The translations under genes and the position numbers were made by a program. From Cyanoderma ruficeps (Eukaryota; Chordata; Aves; Passeriformes; Timaliidae), in assembly GCA_008694505.1 (NCBI GenBank), contig VZDJ01000216.1, positions 932,612-996,611 of the forward strand: DNA of 64,000 nt, read 5' to 3'. Under the pieces are notes generated by a model. It was not told the origin of the DNA. It did not search any database and saw only the letters and a list, made by a program, of their open reading frames with translations. Position 1 is the first letter of the stretch; every line of letters begins with the position of its first letter. Below, piece by piece: positions 14,270-25,957 of this stretch.

Positions 14270-16280
14270 TAATTCAGCTGACCTTACCTGATTCCCATCC
14301 CTGCTGTTAGGGTGGGTCTTGCCTTTGATTTTGGCAGCCTAAATACTTTGTATCCCCAGCATTTGCATTAGTCCAAAGTCTTTTTCCTTGCTGTGTACTG
14401 GTCAAGAACTCCGTCATAAAACAGATAATACAATTCTGTGAGCATCTTTCAGGCACAGAATGTGAAATGGCAACTTTGCTGCTGCTGCTCCTTGGAGCAC
14501 TTGCCTCCTGCTGAACTGATCCAGTGAGCAGTGGCAAGTGGCTTCCTTGAGCTGAGGGAGGTGACAAACCCTCACTTTGCTGGATTGCTGTGTTTAACTG
14601 CTCATGTGAATGAGCACATCTCTTGTTTTAACTTGCTGCATGCTAAAAATGGCAATAAGAGGCTCTGCTGGTATTTAAAAGATGAAGTTTGAGAGTACTG
14701 GGAGTGCAAAATGTCTTTTTGGAACTGAATATCAGCCTAGTGGCCAGGAAGCGATGTGTTCAAGCACTTAAAATAAACCAATAAGATAAAGCTCTTATAT
14801 TTTTTTTCCCCAGTGGTTTTGAAGCATTAATTGAACATCTGGCTTATCAGCATCTTGCTCTGGAGTTGGGAATCACAGCACCCTTGGTGCTGTGTCTGGC
14901 CCTGCTCCTCCCCTGGGCTCTGTCCCAGGTCTGTGCCTGCAGTTGGGAGCAGCTCCTGCTCTCTTGGCAGACTGACTGCACAGTGACTTGTTGGGTCAGG
15001 GAGTCAGGAACAGCTATGAGGAGACTTTCTGTCTCAAAAGACACTGGAACATCTGCTTGAATGCTTGGTTCACTTTGTATACTCTTAATGCTTAAATCCA
15101 TTTTATTTAGTCCTGATAGTTGGCTCGTTTTCCCCTCCATCTGGGTACATTTTTAGCTTGGCCTTTGATAATATTTGGACTTATTAAAAATTGTATGCAG
15201 CTACAAAGTGGTTTTTTTGTATTTGTGTGTCCTTGTCAGCTTCCTTTTCCAAGGCCTTACACCAAGGTGCTCACAGCAGAGCTGGGAGAAAAATACTTCT
15301 GGGGTGATTCCTACATAAGGAAACTAATTGGATAATTAATGGAGACTGGATTGAAAACTAAAAGTAAACAGGTTGATGGGTCGAAAGTTTTCAGTCTGTG
15401 TATCAATCCTAATTATGGCTGTTAGGAAATTCATTACAACTATTATAGCCCTGATCCATTATGAAGGTTAAAAACTGCGGGCCTTAAATGTCACAGCAGG
15501 CTCTGGTGCAGGGACTGCAGGCAGGGACACAGGCCCAGGTGTTCCTGGGGGATGGTGGCAGAACCTGGCACTGCTGTGCACAGGGAAGCAGGGCTGTGGC
15601 TCTCTGGGTCACTGACAAACCTCCCTTTGTGAGAGGCTGGCTGCTCACGGATGTGGGAGATCCTACAGGTGCCTGACCTTTGTTCTCTTCCCAAAAGGAT
15701 TTGTTCCTTCCCTGTTGAGGCAGGCTGGAGTTTGTTCCTTGGCTGTGGGATGCTGCTGCCATGCCGGGGGATCGGTGCATGTGGATTTTGTGACAGACCT
15801 CCCTGCCCCAGCTGGGGGAACTTGGTTGGGGTTAAGAAGCTCCAGAATTAGTTGGGCTTTGTGGAGGCCTGGGTTACAGGGACATTGCTGGAGGATGCTG
15901 CTCTTGCCAAGAGCGGTGGTTCAGTGCAGCTGTAAGAATTGGCTTCTGGGCTGAAATGAAACTTGGCTCACTTTGTGGAGGTGTGGAGAAGAGCAGTGGT
16001 GAGAGGTGTTGAGGAGTGAATGCTGCAGAGTCACAGGCCAGAGAGACACTGCAGGAACTCGAGCTGGTGGTGGTTTAGTGTCAGGGTCTGTGTTGGGCAT
16101 CCCTAAACTTCATGAATGTGGCGCTGCTGTGGCTGCTGGCACAGCCCAGAGGCATTGCCTGCAAATCCTGTGTGCCTGGTGTAAGGAAAGAGCCAAAGTG
16201 AGCTGAGCTGAAGTGAGTTCTGGTGGTTTGGCCATATTGGCAGGAGCTGGTTTAAGGTCTGTTTTGTTTTCCAAATTACT

Positions 16281-16388
16281 GTGCAGCCACCCACAGCAGG
16301 TATTTTGGTTGTTTTTTCATTGCTTCTGCCTTTGCTTGGAATTTTCTCTCTCCCTTGTGTTTCATAGCTGAACTTCCCCAAATCCTGT
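16281..16388 (+). repeat. Local direct repeat, copy 1
   Basis: This 108-base segment begins GTGCAGCCACCCACAGCAGG and ends CCCCAAATCCTGT. It matches 17114-17222 at roughly nine of ten positions, with a 2-base length difference around the CTCTCT/TTCC stretch. It is not a CR1 piece I recognise. It ends in a pyrimidine run followed by TTTCATAG, in the place of the splice-acceptor-like TTCCACAG of the second copy. Confidence 0.85.
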
Positions 16389-17113
16389 AATAATTATTAC
16401 TCCTGTAACCAAATGAAAATTGCATATTTTGCTGTTGGTCTCAAGCAGTTGAGGTGCAGGTGGTGAATCTGATTTGGTGTATTGGAATTTCCGAACAGGC
16501 AGCGGGGAATGTTGCCTTTCTAGGAAGTGAAAGATGCAAGAATGCCAGTTGAAGTAGACACATGTTTGCTTTCAATCCCTAGAAAGGAAACAAACCAGCC
16601 GAGGGGTTTGGCCAGTGGGTCAGTCATCTGTGATCTGCATGTCCAGCTGACGCTGCTGCAGGAACGGGGAGGCTGACTAAAGCCCAGAGTGACCTGGGCA
16701 CTGATGCTCACTTCCAAGAGTTTCATGTAACATCCAAGTAGGGATGGCCAGCAGTTTCTGGAACTCACAGCATCTCTAATGCCTGCCAAGTGCCATGATC
16801 TCAGGCTCTGAGCATCACTGCTGGGCTGTGGGAGGAGGAACACAAGTGGAGGATGTGGAAGGTTGGGGCTTGTAAAGGCATGATGTCAGTGCCTGGTGCT
16901 GTCTTCCTGGGGCCTGGTCATGGCAGCACAGAGCATCAAAAGGAGCAGGACTTGTACAAGAACTGCTGGGAAGGGTGGTTGGAGCGTAAATTATGGTCAT
17001 CCCAGTTTTGCTTTGGAAATGAAATAACTTTAATTTCTTGCTCCACTTTTAACATCATCTATTCCATTGATTGCCACGTGTTTATTTGGAGTGTAAGTGC
17101 TGGTTCTGTGAAG

Positions 17114-17222
17114 GTGCAGCCACCCACGGCAGGTAGTTTGGTTGGTTGTTCATTGCTTCTTCCTTTGCTTGGAATTTTCTCTCTGTTCCTTGTGTTCCAC
17201 AGCTGAACTTCCCCAAATCCTG
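17114..17222 (+). repeat. Local direct repeat, copy 2
   Basis: Second copy of the segment at 16281-16388, starting 833 bases downstream in the same orientation. Differences are mostly single bases (CAGCAGG versus CGGCAGG, TATTTTGG versus TAGTTTGG). It keeps a good 3' splice-site-like string, TTCCTTGTGTTCCACAG. No known exon follows, so this is a decoy or an unused site. Confidence 0.85.
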
Positions 17223-18179
17223 TTCTTTCCTAGGGATATCAATGTTTTTTACTTATCATTTGAGTTACTGATGCCCTAAATTGATCCTTCCTATCCTGCT
17301 GGGGTGGGTTTTGGTTCCTGTAAATGCTTGTGAATGTTGATTCTCCAGGTTCAAAACTGAACTGTTGTGGCTGCCGTGCTTTGGAGTGGCCAGCTTTAAT
17401 CCTGGCTTCAGGCTGCATTAGTGACATCCGTGAGCTGCAGATCAGGACCTGGAGATGGTTCACTAGGAGGGCACCCAGGGAGAATACCCACAGGCTTAGG
17501 AGGTCCTTTGAAGGTTTGGAATAAACATGATTTTGCTCAGACTGGTTTTATGGTGGTTCTTGGAGATCCTTATCCGTGTACTGAGTTCCAGGTGACTTTC
17601 TGGGGGTGCTGGTTTAAGAAAGGAGAAGTTCTAGTCAGGGGTTTTGGTCACTGAGGTGTGGACCCTGGGGGAGGAAACATCTTTATTCTTAACAGACCTG
17701 CATGTGAAATGCCACTGTGGAGGCTTCTAGGTACCAGCCCTGGAGTTTGGTTTGTGCTCAAGGCGTCTGCAAAATGTGACTTCATGGGGGGGAATCAGAC
17801 AATGAGATGGAGAAATGAAATCCACTGGGAAGAGTGGGTGGTGAGGGTCCCTCAGCCCTGCATGCTGCTTTTTCACCACCACACTTAGTTCTTTGTCACA
17901 AGCTGTGATAGACAAAATTACTGCTCCAGTAATTTTCCCTTCATGAGGTTTGGGGTTTTTCATGAACCATCTTCCACACTTGTCATGTTATTCCTCTTTT
18001 TTCACTTTAAGAGCAAGATGACTATTTTCCTTTTGGACTCAATACAAATTTTAACACAAACTGTGCCACTTTCAGAGCTGCAAAAAGCAAAGTGGTTCCT
18101 AATCACTTTAAAGAATGTTTCAATGCCTTGTTAAGCAGCATTCTGGTTGTAAGTTTTGTAGTATTTATAATTTTGAAGT

Positions 18180-18300
18180 CATGAAACACCAGAGTGGATT
18201 GGACTGGAAGGGATCTTAAAGCTCATCTTGTTCCAACCCCTGCCATGAAGGGACATCTTCCACCAGACCAGGTGGCTCAGAGACCCCAGACCAGCCAGAC
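18180..18300 (-). mobile_element. CR1 LINE 3' end fragment, antisense
   Basis: The sequence GGACTGGAAGGGATCTTAAAGCTCATCT, GTTCCAACCCCTGCCATG and CTTCCACCAGACCAGGT (read in pieces) is the reverse complement of a CR1 3' terminus. About 120 bases remain. It lies antisense to MYH10 in intron 2 and has diverged noticeably from typical copies. Confidence 0.8.
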
Positions 18301-21300
18301 TATTAAAAAAAAGCATGAGAAGCACTTGTGTTGATGAAAATGCAGGTAATGGCATGGATCAGGAATGTAAATACCTCATTCCTACTTCCATGGAAAGCAG
18401 CTTGTTCTTGCTCTTGCAAACCCTGGCTGGAATTGGAATGAATAAACTACTAACTGTTAATGCTTCTAAGTCAGGGCTAGGTGACACTTTACCCAGCAAT
18501 TTAAAGCTCTTTAAAGCAAGAAAGACTCAATCCCACTCTTAAAGTGTATTTTAAATTTAGAAACATCACCTTATGTACCTCTTGTGGACAGAAATAATCT
18601 GCCAAAAGCAGCGGGTCTCTCATGGCTGTACAGGTTTGCCACAAGGTTCTGATTTTGCAGGGAGTCCAACACCTGAGCTGCAGATGGCTGTGTTTTAATG
18701 GTCTGACTGGCGAGTGCAGGTGAACATCTCAACAGTTCTGGGATAAATGGCACGTTTCCCACTCATGGGGCTGTAAACTTTGGAGTCTGAGCTCTCTGGC
18801 AGGACCAGAAGTCAGTGTTGTGCAGGCAGAAGTTCCCCGTGCAGTAGGATGGGATGAAGCAATTGCTCACTCAAACATAGGGTGTAATTAAGCTGCAGTA
18901 AATGCCAAGGTATTCCAAATTCAACGGGCTTTATAGTCATTTATTTTAAAAAAACGTTGCTGTTGCCACATCTGTTGTAGGCCCAGCTTTCCTGGAGGAA
19001 GGCCCTTGCCCACAGGTGGTTGTGTGGCTTCCTGATACCCCCAGAAATCATTGCAGCTACTCCTTAACTGCTTCCTGACCTCATTCAGTCAGAAGGATTA
19101 AAATGAACAGAGTTTCTCCAAGGCTTGACTTGGTGCCAGTATCCAGATGGCCTCTTGTGGCTGCTGGGGGATGTTGGGGAGCCCCTGGGCTACGTTTGGG
19201 GGCTCAGGTGGGAAGTGGCAGGTGGGGACAGGTTCCGTGGTGTGTGTGCTGTGGGGAAAGTCACGTTACAGCTGATGAGTTTTGCTGTTCCTTGAGGAAG
19301 GACAACAAGCTGGTGAAGCTTGAGGAAAGGTTTAGATTCAGAGTCCCCCAAACTCCAGTGAGCTGTGCATTATCTTCCCTGCCCACTCCCCCGTGGGTTT
19401 TTTTTTTAAGCCAAGACTTTTGAAAAAGCGTTGGAAGCTGTTTATGTGCAGCTTAGAGTTCCTGGAAGCCTCCTGCTGGTTCTGCTCTGGCACGGGGCTG
19501 CTGGGTTTTCTTTCCACCAGTGAAGTAGAAAACGTGCTCACTATTGTGCAAGTCAAATACTCCAGCAGGTATTTGTTGATAATTGCAAGTGTTACCTCTG
19601 TAATGGGTCTGCAGCCCTGTTATTTCATTTTTGAATGTGCTTTCCATTTTATTGGAATACAAGAGGGGAAGAATGAGAGCTGTGCCACAGTCCCCAGTTC
19701 CAGAGCCTGCTGTGGGTGGCAGCTCTCACAGCCCTGCACTGGAGGAGCTGTCTTCAAGCTGTTCCTTCTGCTAAACCTCCTGTGAGGCCTGAGTGTAACC
19801 TAGAACAATCTGTGGTATTATATAAGCATCTGTGTTCTAATTGCTTTAATTTTCCTGCTGGTCCAGTTGGGAATGTTTCACATTACTGAGTGTCAAAGAT
19901 TGGTATTAAAAGAAACCTGCAAGAAATGGAGTTTGTTGGTTAATTCTGTCTTTTTCCTACCACAAACCAGTCACTGGGTCTAATACCCAGCATGTGGCAG
20001 CAGAAATGCTGGGGTTCACATTGCTGCAACTGCTTTGACATAAGAACTTTTCTTTTACGTTGATTCTGATTTTTGGAAGACTCACAAATGTGATCAAGTT
20101 GAGGGAACTCCGTGCAGGGTTAGAAATGTCTGAGGGACTTTAAGGAAGTGAACCAGGTGAGCAGAGGTATGAAAGAGTGCTTGTTCTTGTCAAACTCTGT
20201 GCTTCTGTAAAAAAGGGTGGATTAGGAGTGTAAAAAGGGGCAGCAGTTTGCATCGTTCTCTCCTGTCCAGGTGCTCAGGTGAGTGCATGGTGCTGCAGGA
20301 CACCCCTCCAGCCCCGTGCCTGTGTCAGGAGTGCTGTGAGGCTGCCTGTGGAGCAGTCAGGCTCTGACATGCAGCTCTCCAGGAGCCTTGTGGAAGGATA
20401 TTAATACTCCTCTGGTGCAAACTCAGCTCCAGTTTTAGCTGTGAGCAGTTGCTGTGGCCGGGGCAGTTCAGAGCTCAGGCTGTGACCCTGAGTGTGCCTG
20501 TCTGAGACAGAGGAGGAGCTGGCAGGGAAGGGCAGGGCCTGCACTGCTGGGCTCAGGGGGTTCCTCTCTCAACAAATCCCCTGAAGGCTGTGAAGGTGGA
20601 AATTCAGCCCTGCTGAGCTCCTGCTCAGCTCCAGCTGTGGAGAGCATTCACAGACAAATCCTCTGTGGTGTGGGCTGAGCTTTTCCATTCACAGCTGGTG
20701 TGTGTGTTGTGCTCCTTCCCTTTCTCATTCTCCTGAGCTGCCCTGGGTAGGTCTGTGGCTGCCATCCCTGGCTGGGGCTTCCCAGGCTGCTCCTCATCCT
20801 TATTGAACAGCCTTTGTTGTCCCCACCCCAGGGCACAGCCTCACCTTCATCCCCTCTGAGGCTGAGGAGCTCCTTGCCCTTCTCTAAGGCTTGAACTGGA
20901 TAATCTCAGGGAGAAAAGGTGCTCTGTGAGGAAACCAGGCCTAGCTCAGGGAACTCAGTAGGGCTTGGAGTGTGAAAGGTGAGTCTGTAAGCTCAGGAAG
21001 TGAAACCAGGCGAGGAAAATGCTCTGTTGGGGCAGTTTATCAATTGGAGAATGTGCTCCACTTCATTAGCTGTGGGATACTGCTTGGAGCATGTATTGCT
21101 TGCTGGGCTGGGAATGGCTGGTTTCTGTTTCAGGTAATAATGAGAGCTGTCTAGATGCTTACTTCAGCTTAATTATTTATGTAGTAATAGAATCAATCTG
21201 TCACTTTTTATATTTGAAGAATCGGAGATAAATGTTGAACCTGTGTTCTGGGGTGATGCAAACTGATGCCAGACTGATGCAAACAAATGCCCAGCCTGAA

Positions 21301-24300
21301 CCTGCATCTTGCTGCTGTGCTCTCAAGTGGTGCTTTAAAGAGGCCTTTTGATGGCATGACAGAAGAGACCAACCCAGCAGCCACAACAGCTTTTTCCTGG
21401 CTACAGAAACTGTTAATCCAAGGGATAGCACCAGGCTTTTTACCCTGAACTCCTCCACGAGTGTCTGCACAGGGAAGGGCTGATGTGGTTTTCAGGGAAG
21501 ACAGGCCACGAAAGCCGCGCTCCAGATGAGGAGCCTGAACTCCCAAGTGTTTTCCCCGGGAATAACTCACCCTGTTTGTCCATTGTTCACTCACCCACCT
21601 CCCTCCCAGCATGGGATGGAATGGAGTTTGGAACAGGCCAGTGCCAGGATCCTGAACTCTGCAGGTTGGGACAGCTTACCAGAACCCAAATTACTACATG
21701 ATAAACTACTGGATACAGGCTGGAAGCATCTGGAAACCTTCAAGCTGCACATTTAGTGTCCTGAAGGGGAGCTTGTATAACCAACCTCTCTGTCAGAGCT
21801 CTCCTTTGCTGTTTGTGGCTGGAGCCCTGCCTGGAGAGTGCATTCCAGGGTGTCCTGTGGCTGTGGCTTGATGCTGGCTGTTCCTGGGTAAAGCAGGAAT
21901 TCAAACAGCTGATCCATCAGCCCAAGGTGAATCAGCATCTTTGCTTGCCTTTCAATCAATTCTTAATGTGCCCATCCACCTCTGTCAGCTGAAAAATGAA
22001 TGAAGGCTGGTTCTCCAGCCAGGCTGGGCTGTTACTGGAGCTCACCAGCGCTGGCCCAGCTCTTATTCCCACCTGACAATTCCATCAGAGTCCACGTACT
22101 GCAGCAGAGTGTTCATTAAATGGGGTGTCCATTTGTTTAGCAGATGTTTATTCCTGATAATTCCTCCCGTGGCTGCTCACCAAGAGCTTTCTTGAGGGGT
22201 TTTAAACAATCTCTACTTCTCATGTGTTTGGTTTTCATGCACAAAGCCCTTTCCTGCCTTTTTTAGGCACCGTGATGCACTGTGAGGCTTGCAGTTATAA
22301 AACAGCTGTGAAAGATTTTGGTACCATTTGCCTCCCTCCCAATTAAATTTGGCTCATTAGAAGCATCCTTTCTGTGTTTGTCTGCCTGCCAAGCCATGAA
22401 GACAGCCCACCAATATGTTCATCTATTGCTTTCTGCAATAGATGACAGTCAGGAAATTGGGAAAATTCAGTTCCATCTAACTATGAATAAATTAAGGCTG
22501 TGCAGGGTGGTGCTGGTTTGGAAAAGGTCTCATTTGGAAATTCTGCAGGGAAACAGCAGGAGAGTGAAGTGGGTAACACATTCAGGAAATCAAGGTGTTG
22601 GAGTTCAAGGTGCTGCATGCAAAGAGCTGCCATGGCACAGAGAGGATGGTCTGGGATAAAAGCCTCTCCTTAGATTTAGTTTCAAATAAATGAACCCCAG
22701 CACTGGCAAAATGTAGAATTTCGTGCTTCATAACTTCTAATTTGGCCTTGTTCAGTGTAGAGCTTCTTCCATTAACCCTTTTCAGTTGCCCAGGGTATTG
22801 GCCTTCTCTGGGTTGGTTACGTTGGGTTTTGCTTGTTCTTGTCCTTGCAGGTTCACAGGTTCATCCAGCTACTGCTTCAGGAGATGGCCTGGAAAGGCTT
22901 CTAGGTTAGGCATTATCAGTACAGGTCTGAAGGATTGTTAAGTTTGTTTTTCTAGGTTATTAATTCTTTATGTAGCTAAAATAGTAACACTTACTCCATG
23001 TCTGTGCTGGGGAAATAAACTAAAGATGCCAAAGCAACTGGGGGGAGGAGAGAAGGATAATCTTCAAAGAATTGTTTTATCCCAGCATTTAAGATTTTTT
23101 TTTTTAATTATTTACCAGATTGCTTTATTTATGTCTGGGAAAGGGCAGTGATTCTGGGGAAAAAACAGCAGCTTTCCTTTGGGAACATAAAATGCCAAAA
23201 CAAAGTCAAAGTTCTAGATGAACTTGCAGAGAAATCGAGGTGTTGCTGTTGAAAGAGGGTAGGTGGGTTTTGCAGTAATTCCCTTACAGCTTAACCAGCC
23301 TCTGCTTTGGGAGTTCTGTCGTTGCTCAGGTGAGGAACAGCAGCCCAGGGAGGGAAATTGCAAATCTTTGAAGCTGAGAGGGTGAAAAGCAGAGCAGGGC
23401 TCAGTGCTGCTGGGTGAGAGCCCAGAGCCCTCGCAGAGGGCAGAGCCCTGCTGGCCTCAGCAGGTTTGGTGCCACGGCTGGCACTGCCCAGAGCTGTGCT
23501 GGGACAGCTCTGGGGGACTCTGCCTCTGGGAATTCCTGTCCCAGGCCCAGCCCTCCCCTGCAGTCAGCAATAACCAGCTCTCTCCTGAGCTGTGGCTGCT
23601 CGGGGGGAGCACAGGGGAGGTGCTGCTCCGTGGTTCTGAGCTGTGATTCTGTGGTGGGCTTGGCAAACGTGTTCTTTCTTCTGGTTACCCTCATTTGAAG
23701 CCTTGACTGGAGGCTTGTGGCAGTTCTCAGAGCCTCCATGTCACTGGTGGTGGTGACAGAGGGATGTGGGTGACCTCAGCTGAGCAGGGGCAAGGTGGAG
23801 GGGACTGGTGCCCGCTGTTCAGCAGTTAATTGGCTCCTTGGATGGTTGTACCAAGCTGCTAAAAAAATCACTGTCCTGCCTTCCCTCCCTTCCAGTCTCA
23901 CCATGAATGAGTGTGGGCAGGGAACTGCTTCTGTTTCCAACCAATTCAGTTTGACTTTTGCCTGCAGGAGTGCCCAGGTCAGTCAGCAAGGGCAGGAGCA
24001 CTGATGCTGGCAAGAGGGACAGTGGCAGGAAAGGAGGCTGGGGAAGAACTGCCCACTTGCCAACAGCCCCGTGTTATGCTGAGTTAATGACTGATAAGTT
24101 GTTCTTTAAGCTTGGGTCAGTTGCCCTGATAAGATCTGTTTCCTTTCTCTTGAGAAATAAATACCTTGTTTAGTTGGTAAGGGCCTGCAGTTACCACCCG
24201 GCAGATCTGACCAAAGCAGAGGGAGCATTTTCCTGCAAGGACATAAGATGTCCCTGTGTCAGGATATCTGGCTTTAAACCAAGTTCTTTCTCTTTGCTGA

Positions 24301-25800
24301 TGGTGCTCCTGGACTCAGTTCAGAGAACACCTTCTGCCTGTCTTTCCAGAAGCTGGTGGAGCTGTAGAAAGGACAAGGGGGCACCTTTTCCTCCAAAAAA
24401 ATCTTTTATACTTACAAAAGAGAAAAAAAAGGGCAGATTGGGACTATCAGCTACTGTGTTCATACCAATGTGGCAGATTTAAAATACTTTTTAAAATGGA
24501 CAAATGTCCTGAGTGACCTGCTCAGTACTCTGGGCTCTCAACAGCTGTTAATTCTTTCTGCTTATTCTCCCCATTATTTTTCTACTCTCAATCTACAAAG
24601 GTAAGAAATGTGGTTGTCCTGACATTCAGAAAGATACTTCCTATTTCTGCCAGACCTGGTCTCTCTTGCTCACCCCCTGAGCTGGTAAAGATGGGAATTT
24701 CAATAGTGGCCAAAAGGAACACACAGTCCAAGCATGTGAGGAGATAACAGTGAATGGAGAGGATTCTGCTTTCTTAAAAGCAGTCAGTTGTGGCTGCTGC
24801 TGCAAGGGCTGGAGCCAAGCAGATTCCTTGGATAGGGAGCACGCTGGGAGAGCTGTGGTGTGTGCAGGGAGCAGTGTCTGAGCTCAGCCTCTGATCCTGA
24901 GCCAGGCCAGGCTCATCTGTCCCTCCCTCACAGCCGAGTCCGTGGCTGCCTGTGCTCCTTCTCCTGCCAGGGATGTTCCTGTCATAAATTCCTTAGGAAT
25001 AACTGCTGGGGAGCAGGGATGGAACTCACTGGAGCAGTCTGTAGGTCCCAGGGAAATGCAGCCCCGTGGGCATTGCTTCAGTGTGGGCTCGATCCTGTGA
25101 CACTTGAGGCATTTTGGCTGAACAGAAATGTCTCAGTGAGATCAGCAATTTGTGCTGGTTCCTTGATATTCTGGTAGTCCACTTCTGTGGAGTGTCAGCT
25201 CTGAAAGGAGAGTGTGAAACATCTGCAGGGCTGGGTGCCAGGCTGTCCCTCAGCTGGGCTGGGGCAGGGCAGGGAATGACCCCTCTGTGGGATTGAGAAG
25301 GGCTGGTGAGCAGGAAAGATGGACAGTTACAGACAATAACAGGATAACAGAAATAATGGTGGTTTGAAATAGGCTCTGCCCTCATCTAGATTATCTACTA
25401 GAGCAATGGGTATTATCAGCCCCTTCAAAATGAAAATAACTTGGAATGCACATTTTACTGAAGGAGTTGAACATCAAAAGGTGGCCATAAAGCTGGAACT
25501 TGGCAAACAGAAGAGAGATTTAAATGTCTGTGGGAAAGAGATCAGTTACTCCTCTTCAAATTTACCTACGCTTATTATCTTTAAATTACTTTTTATGCAG
25601 GTAATTAAAAAGCCTTTTAAGAGAACTAGAAACCAATGATTTGAATATAGCATGCACTTTGAGTTGCTCTACAAAAAGCACATCAATTTTGTTTTAAGAT
25701 AAATATTACAGAACCTGTGAGAAGGCTTTCTGTTCTTTACGACTATATTTCAATACTGTTTACTAACAGAAATGTTTGTTATTCTTTTTCCTTTTTCCAG

Positions 25801-25957
25801 ACCTATTCAGGGCTGTTCTGTGTAGTCATAAACCCTTACAAGAACCTCCCAATTTATTCAGAGAACATCATTGAGATGTACCGAGGGAAGAAGCGCCACG
25901 AGATGCCACCGCACATTTACGCCATATCCGAGTCTGCCTACAGGTGCATGCTGCAAG
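25801..25957 (+). CDS. MYH10: MYH10 coding exon 3 (residues 116-167 and first base of codon 168)
   Basis: A 157-nt exon between acceptor TTTTTCCAG and donor CAAG|GTAAGG, phase 0 at its start and phase 1 at its end. It reads [20 protein letters not shown] and continues to [16 protein letters not shown] (residues 126-134) is the purine-binding loop that contacts the adenine of ATP in myosins. The sequence is intact and matches vertebrate II-B. Its skipping would shift the frame, since 157 is not a multiple of three. Confidence 0.97.

Noticed and set aside
24590..24612. Isolated strong donor CAAAG|GTAAGA in intron 2 (a similar one, GCAG|GTAAGG, is near 38153 in intron 3)
   Set aside because: No acceptor plus open frame of myosin-like or conserved sequence precedes either site; such donor matches are common by chance.
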